From Peteryoungia algae (GTDB lineage Bacteria; Pseudomonadota; Alphaproteobacteria; Rhizobiales; Rhizobiaceae): 64,000 bases of DNA. The notes under the pieces are model-generated. The model did not search any database, had not been told where the DNA came from, and was given only the letters and a program-made list of their open reading frames with translations. A program made the translations under genes and the position numbers. The stretch is from contig NZ_CP128477.1 in NCBI RefSeq assembly GCF_030369675.1, positions 2,046,001 through 2,110,000 of the forward strand, written 5' to 3'. Positions 46,624-53,552 of the stretch are shown here, piece after piece (position 1 is the first letter of the stretch; each line of letters begins with the position of its first letter).

Positions 46624-46648
46624 AACGCCTCGAATCCTAGAAGGTTCC
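46624..46648 (-). promoter_or_regulatory. EcfG-type promoter of nepR-ecfG
   Basis: On the minus strand, GGAAC (46648-46644), 16 nt, CGTT (46627-46624): an exact consensus. The -10 ends 35 nt before the nepR start, making the sigma factor operon autoregulated. Confidence 0.85.
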
Positions 46649-46715
46649 GTGGCGAGGAAGTTTTTTGAACGCATTCCGGCACTTGCCCTCAGGCTGGCGA
46701 AACCCGGGTCAGGAT

Positions 46716-46740
46716 GGAACAAAGCCTCAGATCCGACGTT
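46716..46740 (+). promoter_or_regulatory. EcfG-type promoter of the second DUF1328 gene
   Basis: GGAAC (46716-46720), 16 nt, CGTT (46737-46740): an exact consensus, 31 nt before the ATG at 46771. Confidence 0.85.
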
Positions 46741-46770
46741 CTTCCGACATCGAAACAGGGAGAACCAAAC

Positions 46771-46935
46771 ATGCTTTATTACGCCCTTGTCTTTCTCGTA
46801 GTCGCCCTCATCGCAGGTGTTCTCGGCTTCGGTGGCATCGCAGGCGCTTCCGCCGGCATCGCCAAGATCCTTTTCGGCATCTTCATCATCCTTTTCCTGA
46901 TCTCGCTCGCCATGCGTCTGTTCCGTCAGGCGTGA
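46771..46935 (+). CDS. DUF1328 small membrane protein, copy 2
   Basis: 54 aa from the ATG at 46771 with AGGGAG upstream. It has the same two-helix layout as copy 1, with the turn [15 protein letters not shown]. It is divergent from nepR-ecfG and driven by an exact EcfG promoter. A strong hairpin follows 20 nt after the stop. Confidence 0.87.
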   Translation: MLYYALVFLVVALIAGVLGFGGIAGASAGIAKILFGIFIILFLISLAMRLFRQA

Positions 46936-46954
46936 TAGGAAGAGAGGATCATGA

Positions 46955-46990
46955 AAAGAGGCCGTGCCCAAGGGCGCGGCCTCTTTCTAT
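46955..46990. terminator. Rho-independent terminator after DUF1328 copy 2
   Basis: AAAGAGGCC (46955-46963) pairs with GGCCTCTTT (46978-46986), extended by an inner stem, then CTATTTG. It can serve both the rightward DUF1328 gene and the leftward small-protein pair ending at 47005. Confidence 0.75.
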
Positions 46991-47004
46991 TTGAGAATGC
47001 AAAA

Positions 47005-47196
47005 TCAGATGAGGATCCAGATCAGCGCGGCAAACAACAGCACGAGAATGACACTGAGCGTTGTGACCGTAAACGCGCCATACCGGGGAGGAACCTGAGA
47101 TTCGAGATCCAGATCCAACCCGGCCTGTTGCGCGATATGACGGTTTTGCGCGTCGATACCGGGCGCCTCGGAGGGTGTCGAAGTGGGTGAATTCAT
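47005..47196 (-). CDS. Small C-tail membrane protein
   Basis: 63 aa from the ATG at 47196 with GGAG upstream. A polar, disordered N-terminal half is followed by one C-terminal helix (FTVTTLSVILVLLFAALIWILI). The start overlaps the stop of the 114-aa gene at ATGA, so the two are co-translated. I do not recognise the family. Through the shared promoter it belongs to the stress regulon. Confidence 0.65.
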   Translation of the reverse strand: MNSPTSTPSEAPGIDAQNRHIAQQAGLDLDLESQVPPRYGAFTVTTLSVILVLLFAALIWILI

Positions 47197-47537
47197 CGCA
47201 TTGCTCCATACCGTTCAGCGGGGATGGGTGGCACCAGAGCCAAAGCCTGGGCTTGAGCCTGACCTCCCGAAGCGGCGGGGCCGTCGAGAGCGGCAAGTTT
47301 TTCGGGACTGATGGTCTGACGAATGCTGCGCCCCGCAACGAGATCAGCGGCGACCGGGAAACAATCTCCATAGATCACGTCAGCCATGGCCTTCGCGCGC
47401 TGAAGTTCCATTGGCAGCGCCTGATAGCAAGCTTCATCGGTATCGTAAGAAATGACAGCGACCGGATCCTGCAGACAAGTGGTGTCTTGGGGATGGCAGG
47501 CCACAATGACCAGTAGGGCAGCCATGCTATTCATCAT
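47193..47537 (-). CDS. Small exported protein with an EcfG promoter
   Basis: 114 aa from the ATG at 47537 with GGAG 5 nt upstream. A short hydrophobic start (MAALLVIVACHP) may be a signal or lipoprotein-like leader. Four cysteines (CHP, TCLQ, ACYQ, DCFP) could pair in the periplasm, and the C-terminus is alanine/proline-rich. The family is unknown to me. It is first in a two-gene operon behind an exact EcfG promoter. Confidence 0.7.
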   Translation of the reverse strand: MMNSMAALLVIVACHPQDTTCLQDPVAVISYDTDEACYQALPMELQRAKAMADVIYGDCFPVAADLVAGRSIRQTISPEKLAALDGPAASGGQAQAQALALVPPIPAERYGAMR

Positions 47538-47561
47538 CGGTCTCCGTGTTACTTAAACGTT

Positions 47562-47586
47562 AACGCAGAGACTTGGCAGAGGTTCC
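47562..47586 (-). promoter_or_regulatory. EcfG-type promoter of the two small-protein genes
   Basis: On the minus strand, GGAAC (47586-47582), 16 nt, CGTT (47565-47562): an exact consensus ending 25 nt before the ATG at 47537. Confidence 0.85.
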
Positions 47587-47629
47587 GGTTGGGCCTCCAG
47601 GTAGAGCCCCACCCTCGATCAGAAGTGGA

Positions 47630-48691
47630 TCAGGAGTGGATCAGGGCGTGAATGAACCTCAGCTTGTTGAAAACAGGTTCGGACAAAACGAAGGGATAGA
47701 GATCCGGCTGCCCCATGCTGCGATTGATACTGTTGATCGCAAGCGTGAGCGGCACCCAGGCGCGAATGAGCGCCTCAGTCCTCTCGACGGTATAGCTGTC
47801 GAAGGTGCGCTTGAGTTCGACTTCCGGCATGTCGGCTTCGATATCGGGGTTCGTCCTCAGCCCGAAGGCATCGGCGGTGTCCAGTGCGTCGACGATATGG
47901 AAGTAATGGGCAAAGGTCTCTGCAAAATCTTCCCACGGGTGACTGGCCGCATAAGCAGAAATGAAGTTGTTCTCCCAGCCAAGGGGAGGCCCTTCCGCAT
48001 AGTGCCGCTTGAGCGCTGCGCCATAGTCCTGGCGCTCGTCGCCGAACACGGCGCGGCAGGCATCGAAAGCACCGCGATCGCGCACGAGCACGTTCCAGTA
48101 ATAATGCGCCACCTCATGGCGAAAGTGACCCAGCAGCGTGCGAAACGGTTCACCCAGCGCCACACGCCGCGCTTCCCGCTCGGCATCGGAAGCCTCTGCG
48201 ATGTTAAGTGTGATCAGACCTTCGGAATGGCCGGTCAGCACCGGCCCCTCGCCTCCCACCGCAGTGTCATCCGCCAGAAATTCAAAACCGAGCCCGCTTT
48301 CGGGAGCAGCGGTCCGCGTGGTGATCGGCAGCCTGAAGCGGAGAAGCGAATAGAAGAGGCCGCGCTTGGCGAGTTCAATTCTTTGCCAGTTATGAAGGTT
48401 TTCCGGCAAAGACAGGTCTGGAATTGTCACATTGTGCCGGCAAGCGACACAGAAACCGCTGTCGTCACCGTCATCGACGAGCCAGTTGCATCCCCCGAGC
48501 GCGGCATTCGCGCAAGGGCGGACAGGATCTGGTAGAACCTCGCCACGATCGAGGACATGTGTGCCCGACGCGTCCAGCGCCACCATGTCGAGCGCCGCCG
48601 GCCGAAAAGCCAGGCGAGCACCGCATGTGACGCAGCCGTCGTTTTCGAAATGCACGACATTGGCGCAATTGCTGCAGCTGAACAGGCGCAT
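47630..48691 (-). CDS. Putative zinc-binding metallopeptidase (Peptidase_Mx type)
   Basis: 353 aa starting at MRLFSCSNC (48691). A zinc ribbon opens the chain (CSNCANVVHFENDGCVTCG), a second cysteine cluster follows (GFCVACRHN), and the metal-protease motif HEVAHYYW appears near residue 205, with the distal glutamate region DFAETFAHYFH. The family is annotated only by fold; no substrate is known. It follows the HWE kinase by 46 bp on the same strand and may share its transcript. Confidence 0.8.
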   Translation of the reverse strand: MRLFSCSNCANVVHFENDGCVTCGARLAFRPAALDMVALDASGTHVLDRGEVLPDPVRPCANAALGGCNWLVDDGDDSGFCVACRHNVTIPDLSLPENLHNWQRIELAKRGLFYSLLRFRLPITTRTAAPESGLGFEFLADDTAVGGEGPVLTGHSEGLITLNIAEASDAEREARRVALGEPFRTLLGHFRHEVAHYYWNVLVRDRGAFDACRAVFGDERQDYGAALKRHYAEGPPLGWENNFISAYAASHPWEDFAETFAHYFHIVDALDTADAFGLRTNPDIEADMPEVELKRTFDSYTVERTEALIRAWVPLTLAINSINRSMGQPDLYPFVLSEPVFNKLRFIHALIHS

Positions 48692-48737
48692 GGAATCGTT
48701 TTCTTTCAGGTAGACGCCGGACCTGGCGCGGGCAGGG

Positions 48738-49727
48738 TCAGTCGAAGATTTCGAGGGGGAAGCGCAATTCGTACCGCACGCGGCCATCGCTCAATTCATG
48801 CCTGGCCTCACCATTGACCGAGGATGGCACGACGCGTTCCAGAACGGTGCTGCCGAACCGTGCGGCCTTGGCCTCTTCATCAGCGCGAGGCGTGAAGGGT
48901 TCGGTCCAGATGATCACGACCGCCGGGCCATTCTTCGTATCAATCTTTTCGCAGGAAACCTCGATGGGCTGGCGTCGCTGCAGGAAGTCCCCGTGACTGA
49001 CCGCATTGACGACAAGCTCATGCAGGGCAAGCCCGATATGCAGCGAAGCGTTCGGGGTCAGCAACACATCGTCGCCGGAAACCTTCACGAGATCGGCATT
49101 CTCCTGAACATAACGGTCGACCTGCTGCTTGAGCAGATCGCGGAAATAGGCCCCACGCCAGCTCGAATCGGTGATCAGATCCTGCGACTGCGAAAGCGCA
49201 TGCAGCCGTCCACGGAACTTGCCCAGGAACATGTCGAGCGTGCCGGAGTAACGCGCCGTCTGCGAAGCGATGCTCTGGATGATCGCGAGCAGGTTTTTCG
49301 AGCGGTGGCTGACTTCGCGCAACAGGGCACGCAACAGTCTCTCACGACGCCGATCCTCGGTACGGTCGATCACCACGGTGATGAGGTGCAGGTCGTGATC
49401 CGTCATTTCGACCATGCGACAGCGGAACTCGAAGAAGGTATCGTCGCCCGCTTCGATTTCCAGCTCCGCCCGGTCCCCAGCCTTCACCAGTCCGGATTTG
49501 AGATCGGCCAGCTTTTGGCCGATCTCGGGTCCGAAGACAGCACTGTCGGAAGGGATTGTGCCGGGCGCCAGGCGCCAGCGGGCCGGCAATGATGTGATGC
49601 ACACATAAGTCCCGTCCTTATCCTGGAGGATAAGGCTGGCGCCCATGTCGATGAGCGCGGTTATGAAGAACTCCCGCAGCTGCTCGTCGCCGCGCTGAGG
49701 TTCAAACCATGTCAGTCGATGTACCAA
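48738..49727 (-). CDS. PAS-HWE family sensor histidine kinase
   Basis: 329 aa from a TTG at 49727 with GGAG upstream. A PAS-like sensor (about residues 20-130: MGASLILQDKDGTYVC, VVIDRTEDRRRER) is followed by the HWE/HisKA_2 dimerisation helix REVSHRSKNLLAIIQSIASQT with the phosphorylated histidine, and the ATPase segment ALHELVVNAVSHG. No membrane helix is present, so it is cytoplasmic. Position next to phyR makes it the likely kinase or phosphatase of PhyR. Confidence 0.88.
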   Translation of the reverse strand: MVHRLTWFEPQRGDEQLREFFITALIDMGASLILQDKDGTYVCITSLPARWRLAPGTIPSDSAVFGPEIGQKLADLKSGLVKAGDRAELEIEAGDDTFFEFRCRMVEMTDHDLHLITVVIDRTEDRRRERLLRALLREVSHRSKNLLAIIQSIASQTARYSGTLDMFLGKFRGRLHALSQSQDLITDSSWRGAYFRDLLKQQVDRYVQENADLVKVSGDDVLLTPNASLHIGLALHELVVNAVSHGDFLQRRQPIEVSCEKIDTKNGPAVVIIWTEPFTPRADEEAKAARFGSTVLERVVPSSVNGEARHELSDGRVRYELRFPLEIFD

Positions 49728-49810
49728 GTGTCCTGCTCCGCCGTGTTCGGCTTACTGGCCCGGCGGGCAGCATGGCGCTGCAACCTCGCCCTTCAATCCC
49801 CATTCTGAGT

Positions 49811-50605
49811 TCAAGCCCGTTCTGTCACACGCTCGTTGAAGAACAGCGCCTGGCTGATCAAGGCCTTGACCATGTCGGGATTGAACGGCTTGGTCACGAG
49901 GAAGGCGGGCTCCGGTCGCTCGCCAGTCAGAAGGCGCTCCGGGAAAGCCGTGATAAAGATGACCGGGATGGTATCAACCTTGAGGATGTCATTGACCGCA
50001 TCGATGCCGGACGAGCCGTCGGCAAGCTGGATGTCGGCCAGCACCATCTTTGGGCTGGTCCGTTTGTAGAGGTCGACGGCTTCGGCATGCGTTCGGGCGA
50101 TGCCGGTGACCCGATGACCGAGATCCTCGACCATTTGCTCGATATCGAGCGCAATCAGAGGCTCGTCCTCGATGATCATGATATCGGTTGCGACCTGCCG
50201 GGAGATCTCCATCGACGCCTCGTTGAACAGGGCGTTGAATTCGCTTTCGCTGACACTGAGAATGGCGGCTGCCTCGTTTGTGGAGAAGCCTTCGACAGTG
50301 ATCAGAAGGAATGCGTGACGCGCACGTGTCGGCACCGATGCGAGATTTGCTGCGGCGCGCTTTTCCCACGCAAACGGCGAGGTGATCGGGGGAAGCTCGA
50401 CCTTCGTGGAATCATAGATCGTCACGAACAGCTTGTAGAGGGCCACGCGATCGTCGCCGGTATCCGGGAAGATCGAGATGTCGGCAATGAGCGCTTCCAG
50501 AACGGCGGCGACATAGGCATCCCCGGATGTCTGCGAGCCGGTGACGGCGCGCGCATATCGCCTCAAATAGGGAAGATGGACAGCGACGCGGGCAGTAAGG
50601 GACAT
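49811..50605 (-). CDS. phyR: Anti-anti-sigma response regulator PhyR
   Basis: 264 aa from the ATG at 50605. The N-terminal half mimics an ECF sigma factor (LPYLRRYARAVTGSQ, TRARHAFLLITVEGFSTNEAAAILSVSESEF); the C-terminal half is a receiver with IIEDEPLIALDIE, the phosphoaspartate in MVLADIQLADG, and KPFNPD. When phosphorylated it takes NepR away from EcfG. It has an exact EcfG promoter and is divergent from the second NepR-like gene. Confidence 0.95.
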   Translation of the reverse strand: MSLTARVAVHLPYLRRYARAVTGSQTSGDAYVAAVLEALIADISIFPDTGDDRVALYKLFVTIYDSTKVELPPITSPFAWEKRAAANLASVPTRARHAFLLITVEGFSTNEAAAILSVSESEFNALFNEASMEISRQVATDIMIIEDEPLIALDIEQMVEDLGHRVTGIARTHAEAVDLYKRTSPKMVLADIQLADGSSGIDAVNDILKVDTIPVIFITAFPERLLTGERPEPAFLVTKPFNPDMVKALISQALFFNERVTERA

Positions 50606-50649
50606 GCAGTTCTCCAATCGATATGGAACAAGGTGCGGACTCGGTTGAA

Positions 50650-50674
50650 AACGTGGCTCCTGCAAAAAAGTTCC
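50650..50674 (-). promoter_or_regulatory. EcfG-type promoter of phyR
   Basis: On the minus strand, GGAAC (50674-50670), 16 nt, CGTT (50653-50650): an exact consensus. Its -35 forms one arm of an 11-bp inverted repeat (50664-50674 and 50683-50693) whose other arm is a GGAAC on the plus strand. Confidence 0.85.
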
Positions 50675-50682
50675 GGCCGTGT

Positions 50683-50708
50683 GGAACTTTTTTACATCCA
50701 AAATCTTA
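50683..50708 (+). promoter_or_regulatory. Possible divergent EcfG-like promoter of the second NepR gene
   Basis: GGAAC (50683-50687) followed after 17 nt by CTTA instead of CGTT. The -35 is perfect but the -10 is poor. It is back-to-back with the phyR promoter. Confidence 0.35.
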
Positions 50709-50756
50709 TAGGGGTAATTCTCACTAGGCCTAGAAAAACAATGGAACCGATTGACC

Positions 50757-50951
50757 ATGGCTGAAGGCCCCGCGGACAAGCTGGCTAAACCGAAAAAAAA
50801 GCCCTCCGAAGCACAACGCCAGAACGCCAATGCGATGATCGCCTCGAAGCTGCGAGGCTATTATGACGGCATCATCGATGAGGGAACGCCCTCTCATCTG
50901 CTCGATCTCCTGGAACGGTTGCACGACGCGGAATCCAAGACGACGAAATAG
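50757..50951 (+). CDS. Second NepR-like anti-sigma factor
   Basis: 64 aa from the ATG at 50757. The core LRGYYDGIIDEGTPSHLLDLLERLHDAE is recognisably NepR, but the usual PDRF between the helices is PSHL, and the N-terminal tail is lysine-rich. It is divergent from phyR, where many rhizobia place nepR, while the nepR-ecfG pair sits 4 kb away. It may compete with NepR for EcfG or PhyR, or serve another sigma factor. Confidence 0.82.
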   Translation: MAEGPADKLAKPKKKPSEAQRQNANAMIASKLRGYYDGIIDEGTPSHLLDLLERLHDAESKTTK

Positions 50952-50966
50952 TCACGCAGACAAAAA

Positions 50967-50999
50967 ACGGCCAGAGCCTTGCGGCCCTGGCCGTGTAAT
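50967..50999 (+). terminator. Rho-independent terminator after the second NepR gene
   Basis: ACGGCCAG (50967-50974) pairs with CTGGCCGT (50987-50994), with an inner GCC/GGC stem, followed by GTAATTTT. It can also serve the leftward holin-like gene ending at 51013. Confidence 0.75.
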
Positions 51000-51012
51000 T
51001 TTCGTTCGGCTA

Positions 51013-51462
51013 TCAGTCGTCACGTCCGTCACGACCAACACCCTGCATTTTGGCTACGCCGAAGACGAGCGCGGCAATCGCTGCGGTGGTCAGCAAGGAT
51101 CGTCCCTTCATCATTCCAGGAACGCCCGCGAGGAGTTGCAAGGTCATCGGATCCGGCAGCTGCGACTTCGCGGCGCGGCGTCGCGCCTCCATCCGGCGTT
51201 CGGTCGCCTTGTTCATGGCCTGAATCACGAGAATGACGATGACGCCACACATGGCGGTCAGACCGGCGATGATCAGTGCGGCATAGATCGCCCCAAGTTC
51301 ACCGGACAGGTAGATCCCGAGAGCCAGGAGCAAAGCCACGTAGGCGGTGAGCGCCAGAATGCCGACAATCGCGCCCCCGATGAGGGAGCGCGTGATCCGG
51401 GTGGCCGTCGGCTGTACCTTGCCGAAGGCAAGGACGCCGAGATGTCTGAAGAGTGGCAGCAT
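51013..51462 (-). CDS. Holin-like superfamily III membrane protein (DUF1469-type)
   Basis: 149 aa. Two long central helices (IVGILALTAYVALLLALGIYL, IYAALIIAGLTAMCGVIVILVIQ) are followed by a basic stretch (ERRMEARRRAAK) and a weaker helix. Such proteins commonly travel with DUF883/ElaB proteins, as here, 2 nt downstream of one. They are probably envelope-stress proteins, not phage holins. The EcfG promoter at 51863 should drive both. Confidence 0.75.
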   Translation of the reverse strand: MLPLFRHLGVLAFGKVQPTATRITRSLIGGAIVGILALTAYVALLLALGIYLSGELGAIYAALIIAGLTAMCGVIVILVIQAMNKATERRMEARRRAAKSQLPDPMTLQLLAGVPGMMKGRSLLTTAAIAALVFGVAKMQGVGRDGRDD

Positions 51463-51464
51463 GA

Positions 51465-51818
51465 TCAGCGCCGGGTGAGCAGTGCGAGCACGTAGCCGAC
51501 GCCGGCTGCAATGGCGAGCGACTGGAACGGGCGTGCGTGCACATAGGCTTCCAGATCTTCCTCGACATTGGCGATGCCCTCGCGGGCGCTGTCGACATAT
51601 TGCTGAGAGGTCTCGCCAGCCTGGCGGATCTTGCTGGTGCCGAACGACGCCATGGTCTGCGTCAGCGCGGCGATATCGCGGCGAAGGGCTTCCAGATCGG
51701 CCTGGATGTCCTCGCTGGTGGCGCCACCGACGGTGTCGGCTTTCGCTTCGATCCGATCGGCGAGGTCGTTCGCCTTGCTCTCTACCTTGTTGCCGGAAGC
51801 GCTCGGTATCTGGGCCAT
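51465..51818 (-). CDS. DUF883/ElaB-like protein
   Basis: 117 aa from the ATG at 51818 behind AAGGAT; a start at 51833 has no ribosome site. A long amphipathic coiled coil (IQADLEALRRDIAALTQTMA, IANVEEDLEAYV) ends in a C-terminal glycine-rich helix (SLAIAAGVGYVLALLTRR), the ElaB/YgaM pattern. ElaB-type proteins tether ribosomes to the membrane in stationary phase in E. coli; whether this one does is unknown. It is first in a two-gene operon under an EcfG promoter. Confidence 0.82.
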   Translation of the reverse strand: MAQIPSASGNKVESKANDLADRIEAKADTVGGATSEDIQADLEALRRDIAALTQTMASFGTSKIRQAGETSQQYVDSAREGIANVEEDLEAYVHARPFQSLAIAAGVGYVLALLTRR

Positions 51819-51862
51819 GGGGATATCCTTCATTCGTTCAATCGATTGCTGTTCCCCTCAGC

Positions 51863-51888
51863 AACGCCGAGCGCGGGGCGAGTGTTCC
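51863..51888 (-). promoter_or_regulatory. EcfG-type promoter of the DUF883-holin operon
   Basis: On the minus strand, GGAAC (51888-51884), 17 nt, CGTT (51866-51863). The spacer is one base longer than in the other sites. Confidence 0.75.
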
Positions 51889-51959
51889 ACCGGTCCCCAA
51901 TATATTCTCGGAAGCCTCGTTCTGGGGCGCACGAGCCCCTACCACCCGAAGATGGCGAA

Positions 51960-51984
51960 GGAACTTCCGGGGGCAGCCGGCGTT
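51960..51984 (+). promoter_or_regulatory. EcfG-type promoter of csbD
   Basis: GGAAC (51960-51964), 16 nt, CGTT (51981-51984): an exact consensus ending 53 nt before the ATG at 52038. Confidence 0.83.
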
Positions 51985-52037
51985 TCCAGACCCGAGGACA
52001 CCGAGCCTCGACAAACACCAGACACGGGAGATTTCCG

Positions 52038-52235
52038 ATGAATTGGAATGAGATCGAAGGCAATTGGGAGCAGTTCAAGGGCAAGGCCCAGACCCAGTGG
52101 GGCAAACTGACGGGAGACGATCTCGACGTCGTCGCCGGCAAGCGCAAGGAACTGTCTGGCAAGATCCAGGCAGCTTACGGCAAGACCCAGGAAGAAGCCG
52201 ACCGCGAAATCGACGACTGGATCGCCCGCAGCTAA
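52038..52235 (+). CDS. CsbD-like stress protein
   Basis: 65 aa from the ATG at 52038, with CGGGAG upstream. The family pattern is complete: MNWNEIEGNWEQFKGKAQTQ, WGKLTGDDL and YGKTQEEADREID. CsbD proteins are small, hydrophilic and induced by general stress; their molecular role is unknown. An EcfG promoter lies upstream and a strong terminator follows. Confidence 0.92.
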   Translation: MNWNEIEGNWEQFKGKAQTQWGKLTGDDLDVVAGKRKELSGKIQAAYGKTQEEADREIDDWIARS

Positions 52236-52256
52236 GACCATCCAGCTTTAGTTGGA

Positions 52257-52290
52257 AAAGACCCGGGGTCTCTGGCCCCGGGTCTTTCGC
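52257..52290 (+). terminator. Rho-independent terminator after csbD
   Basis: AAAGACCCGGGG (52257-52268), a 7-nt loop, CCCCGGGTCTTT (52276-52287): a perfect 12-bp stem. It can act in both directions and also ends the leftward oxygenase gene at 52296. Confidence 0.85.
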
Positions 52291-52295
52291 TGCGT

Positions 52296-53153
52296 TCAGT
52301 TGGCAGTCGTCGTCGCCCCGTAGGTCACACCCTTTTCCTTCAGCCAGCGGCGATAGGCGATCGAGGATGCATCTGCCCGTGTCGGGATTTCCTTGCGCGG
52401 CTCAAGTGGCAGGAGCACCGGCCGCTGGTTTTCCAGAATGATCCGGTCCTGCAGGAAGATCATCTGCTGGAAATGGATGAGCTCTGTCGTCGTCGACACG
52501 TCGTCGATCAGATACATGATCGGATGTGCCCGGCAACGGCCCGGATCGAGCGGCTGGACGAAGAGGCCGATGACATCCCAGCGATTGGCCGCATTCGGGC
52601 AGGTCTTGTAGAGGATCGTCGTAAACGGCGTCATCACCCGGTACATGTATTGCGTGGCAATCCCATCCTGCGCGGACAAGGCGGCCTGTGGCTGGAAGAA
52701 GGTGCAGTTCGTCGCCCAGACCTCGTCCTCCTCACGCCGGATCTCGACGTCATAGCTCTCCACTTCCGTGTGCGGCTCAGCGCCAAGCACATCCGTATGC
52801 ACGAACGGGAAATGCGCCATGTCGAGAAAATTCTCGACGATCCGCAGACCGGACGCCTTCACCGTCACCACGCCGCAAGGGACGTAGCGGCGATCTGGCT
52901 CGTCGGCCTCGGGCAGCGGAAAGATCTCACGCTCCGGCTGGCCGAGCGTCGCCCAGAGAAAGCCGAAGCGATGACGGATCGGCAGCGCATGAGGACGTCC
53001 TTCCGCAAAGACCTCGATCCCCCCGTCCGCCTGTTTGACGACTGTTAGATCCGTTCCGAGCAGCCGGTTGCCCGACACCCCCACCGGAATGACCGTCTCG
53101 GTATCGAGCACATACCATTGGTCGAGCGAAGCCTTGTCAATTCCGTCCTGCAT
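52296..53153 (-). CDS. Rieske-oxygenase-like protein lacking the Rieske cluster
   Basis: 285 aa. The N-terminal strands (DQWYVLDTETVIPVG, NRLLGTDLTVVKQADGG) and the whole C-terminal catalytic domain of a ring-hydroxylating oxygenase alpha subunit are present, including the iron-binding NFLDMAHFPFVH (Asp-x2-His-x4-His, with the bridging aspartate) and FLQDRIILENQRP. The segment that should carry CxH and CxxH is absent: EVFAEGRPHA runs straight into LPIRHRFGFLW. The frame is intact. A detached Rieske protein is encoded divergently at 53549. Substrate unknown. Confidence 0.8.
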   Translation of the reverse strand: MQDGIDKASLDQWYVLDTETVIPVGVSGNRLLGTDLTVVKQADGGIEVFAEGRPHALPIRHRFGFLWATLGQPEREIFPLPEADEPDRRYVPCGVVTVKASGLRIVENFLDMAHFPFVHTDVLGAEPHTEVESYDVEIRREEDEVWATNCTFFQPQAALSAQDGIATQYMYRVMTPFTTILYKTCPNAANRWDVIGLFVQPLDPGRCRAHPIMYLIDDVSTTTELIHFQQMIFLQDRIILENQRPVLLPLEPRKEIPTRADASSIAYRRWLKEKGVTYGATTTAN

Positions 53154-53270
53154 GGATCAGTCTTTCCTCTGGAGCAGGGGAGAAAGCACTTGAACCCCTA
53201 TCTCGTCGCCCGCTAGATTGCCCAAAAATTAGAGCGCGCACAATTGCAAGGCAACACTGATCCCCATCCG

Positions 53271-53552
53271 ATGACGCCGAAGACCGGCGAGACGACGGTC
53301 GGCTTCACCTTTTCCGGTAGGCTGGAACCGGCTGGTTTCATCGCCTTTGCCGAGCACCGCGCAGCACGACTGTCGCTCGGGCTCGCTATCAGCGCTTGCG
53401 ACAAAGAGCACTGTCGCCTGACCCTGTCAGGACCGGAGGCGCTGATCGACGCCTTCGAGATGGCCGCAAGCCTCGGCCCCTATGACAGCATCGTGCTCGA
53501 CGTGACCCGTTTCTCTCCGTCAAAAGACACGCCCGAAAAGGCCCCATCATGA
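53271..53552 (+). CDS. Degenerate acylphosphatase-like protein
   Basis: 93 aa from the ATG at 53271; a TTG at 53244 is possible. The pattern SGRLEPAGFIAFAEHRAARLSLG, LTLSGPEALIDAFEMA, LGPYDSIVLDV follows the acylphosphatase fold (strand-helix-strand). The catalytic arginine of GxxQGVGFR is missing, and no clear active-site asparagine follows, so it is probably not an active acylphosphatase. Its stop overlaps the Rieske gene at ATGA. The fold call is by eye. Confidence 0.55.
   Translation: MTPKTGETTVGFTFSGRLEPAGFIAFAEHRAARLSLGLAISACDKEHCRLTLSGPEALIDAFEMAASLGPYDSIVLDVTRFSPSKDTPEKAPS

Noticed and set aside
46411..46971. A 186-aa minus-strand open frame covering nepR and DUF1328 copy 2.
   Set aside because: It is antisense to DUF1328 copy 2 and overlaps nepR; the composition is that of a reverse-frame shadow in GC-rich DNA and two well-supported genes occupy the same bases.
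51013..51462. Phage holin gene indicating a prophage.
   Set aside because: No other phage gene is nearby, and this holin-like family is routinely encoded with DUF883 proteins in bacterial stress operons.
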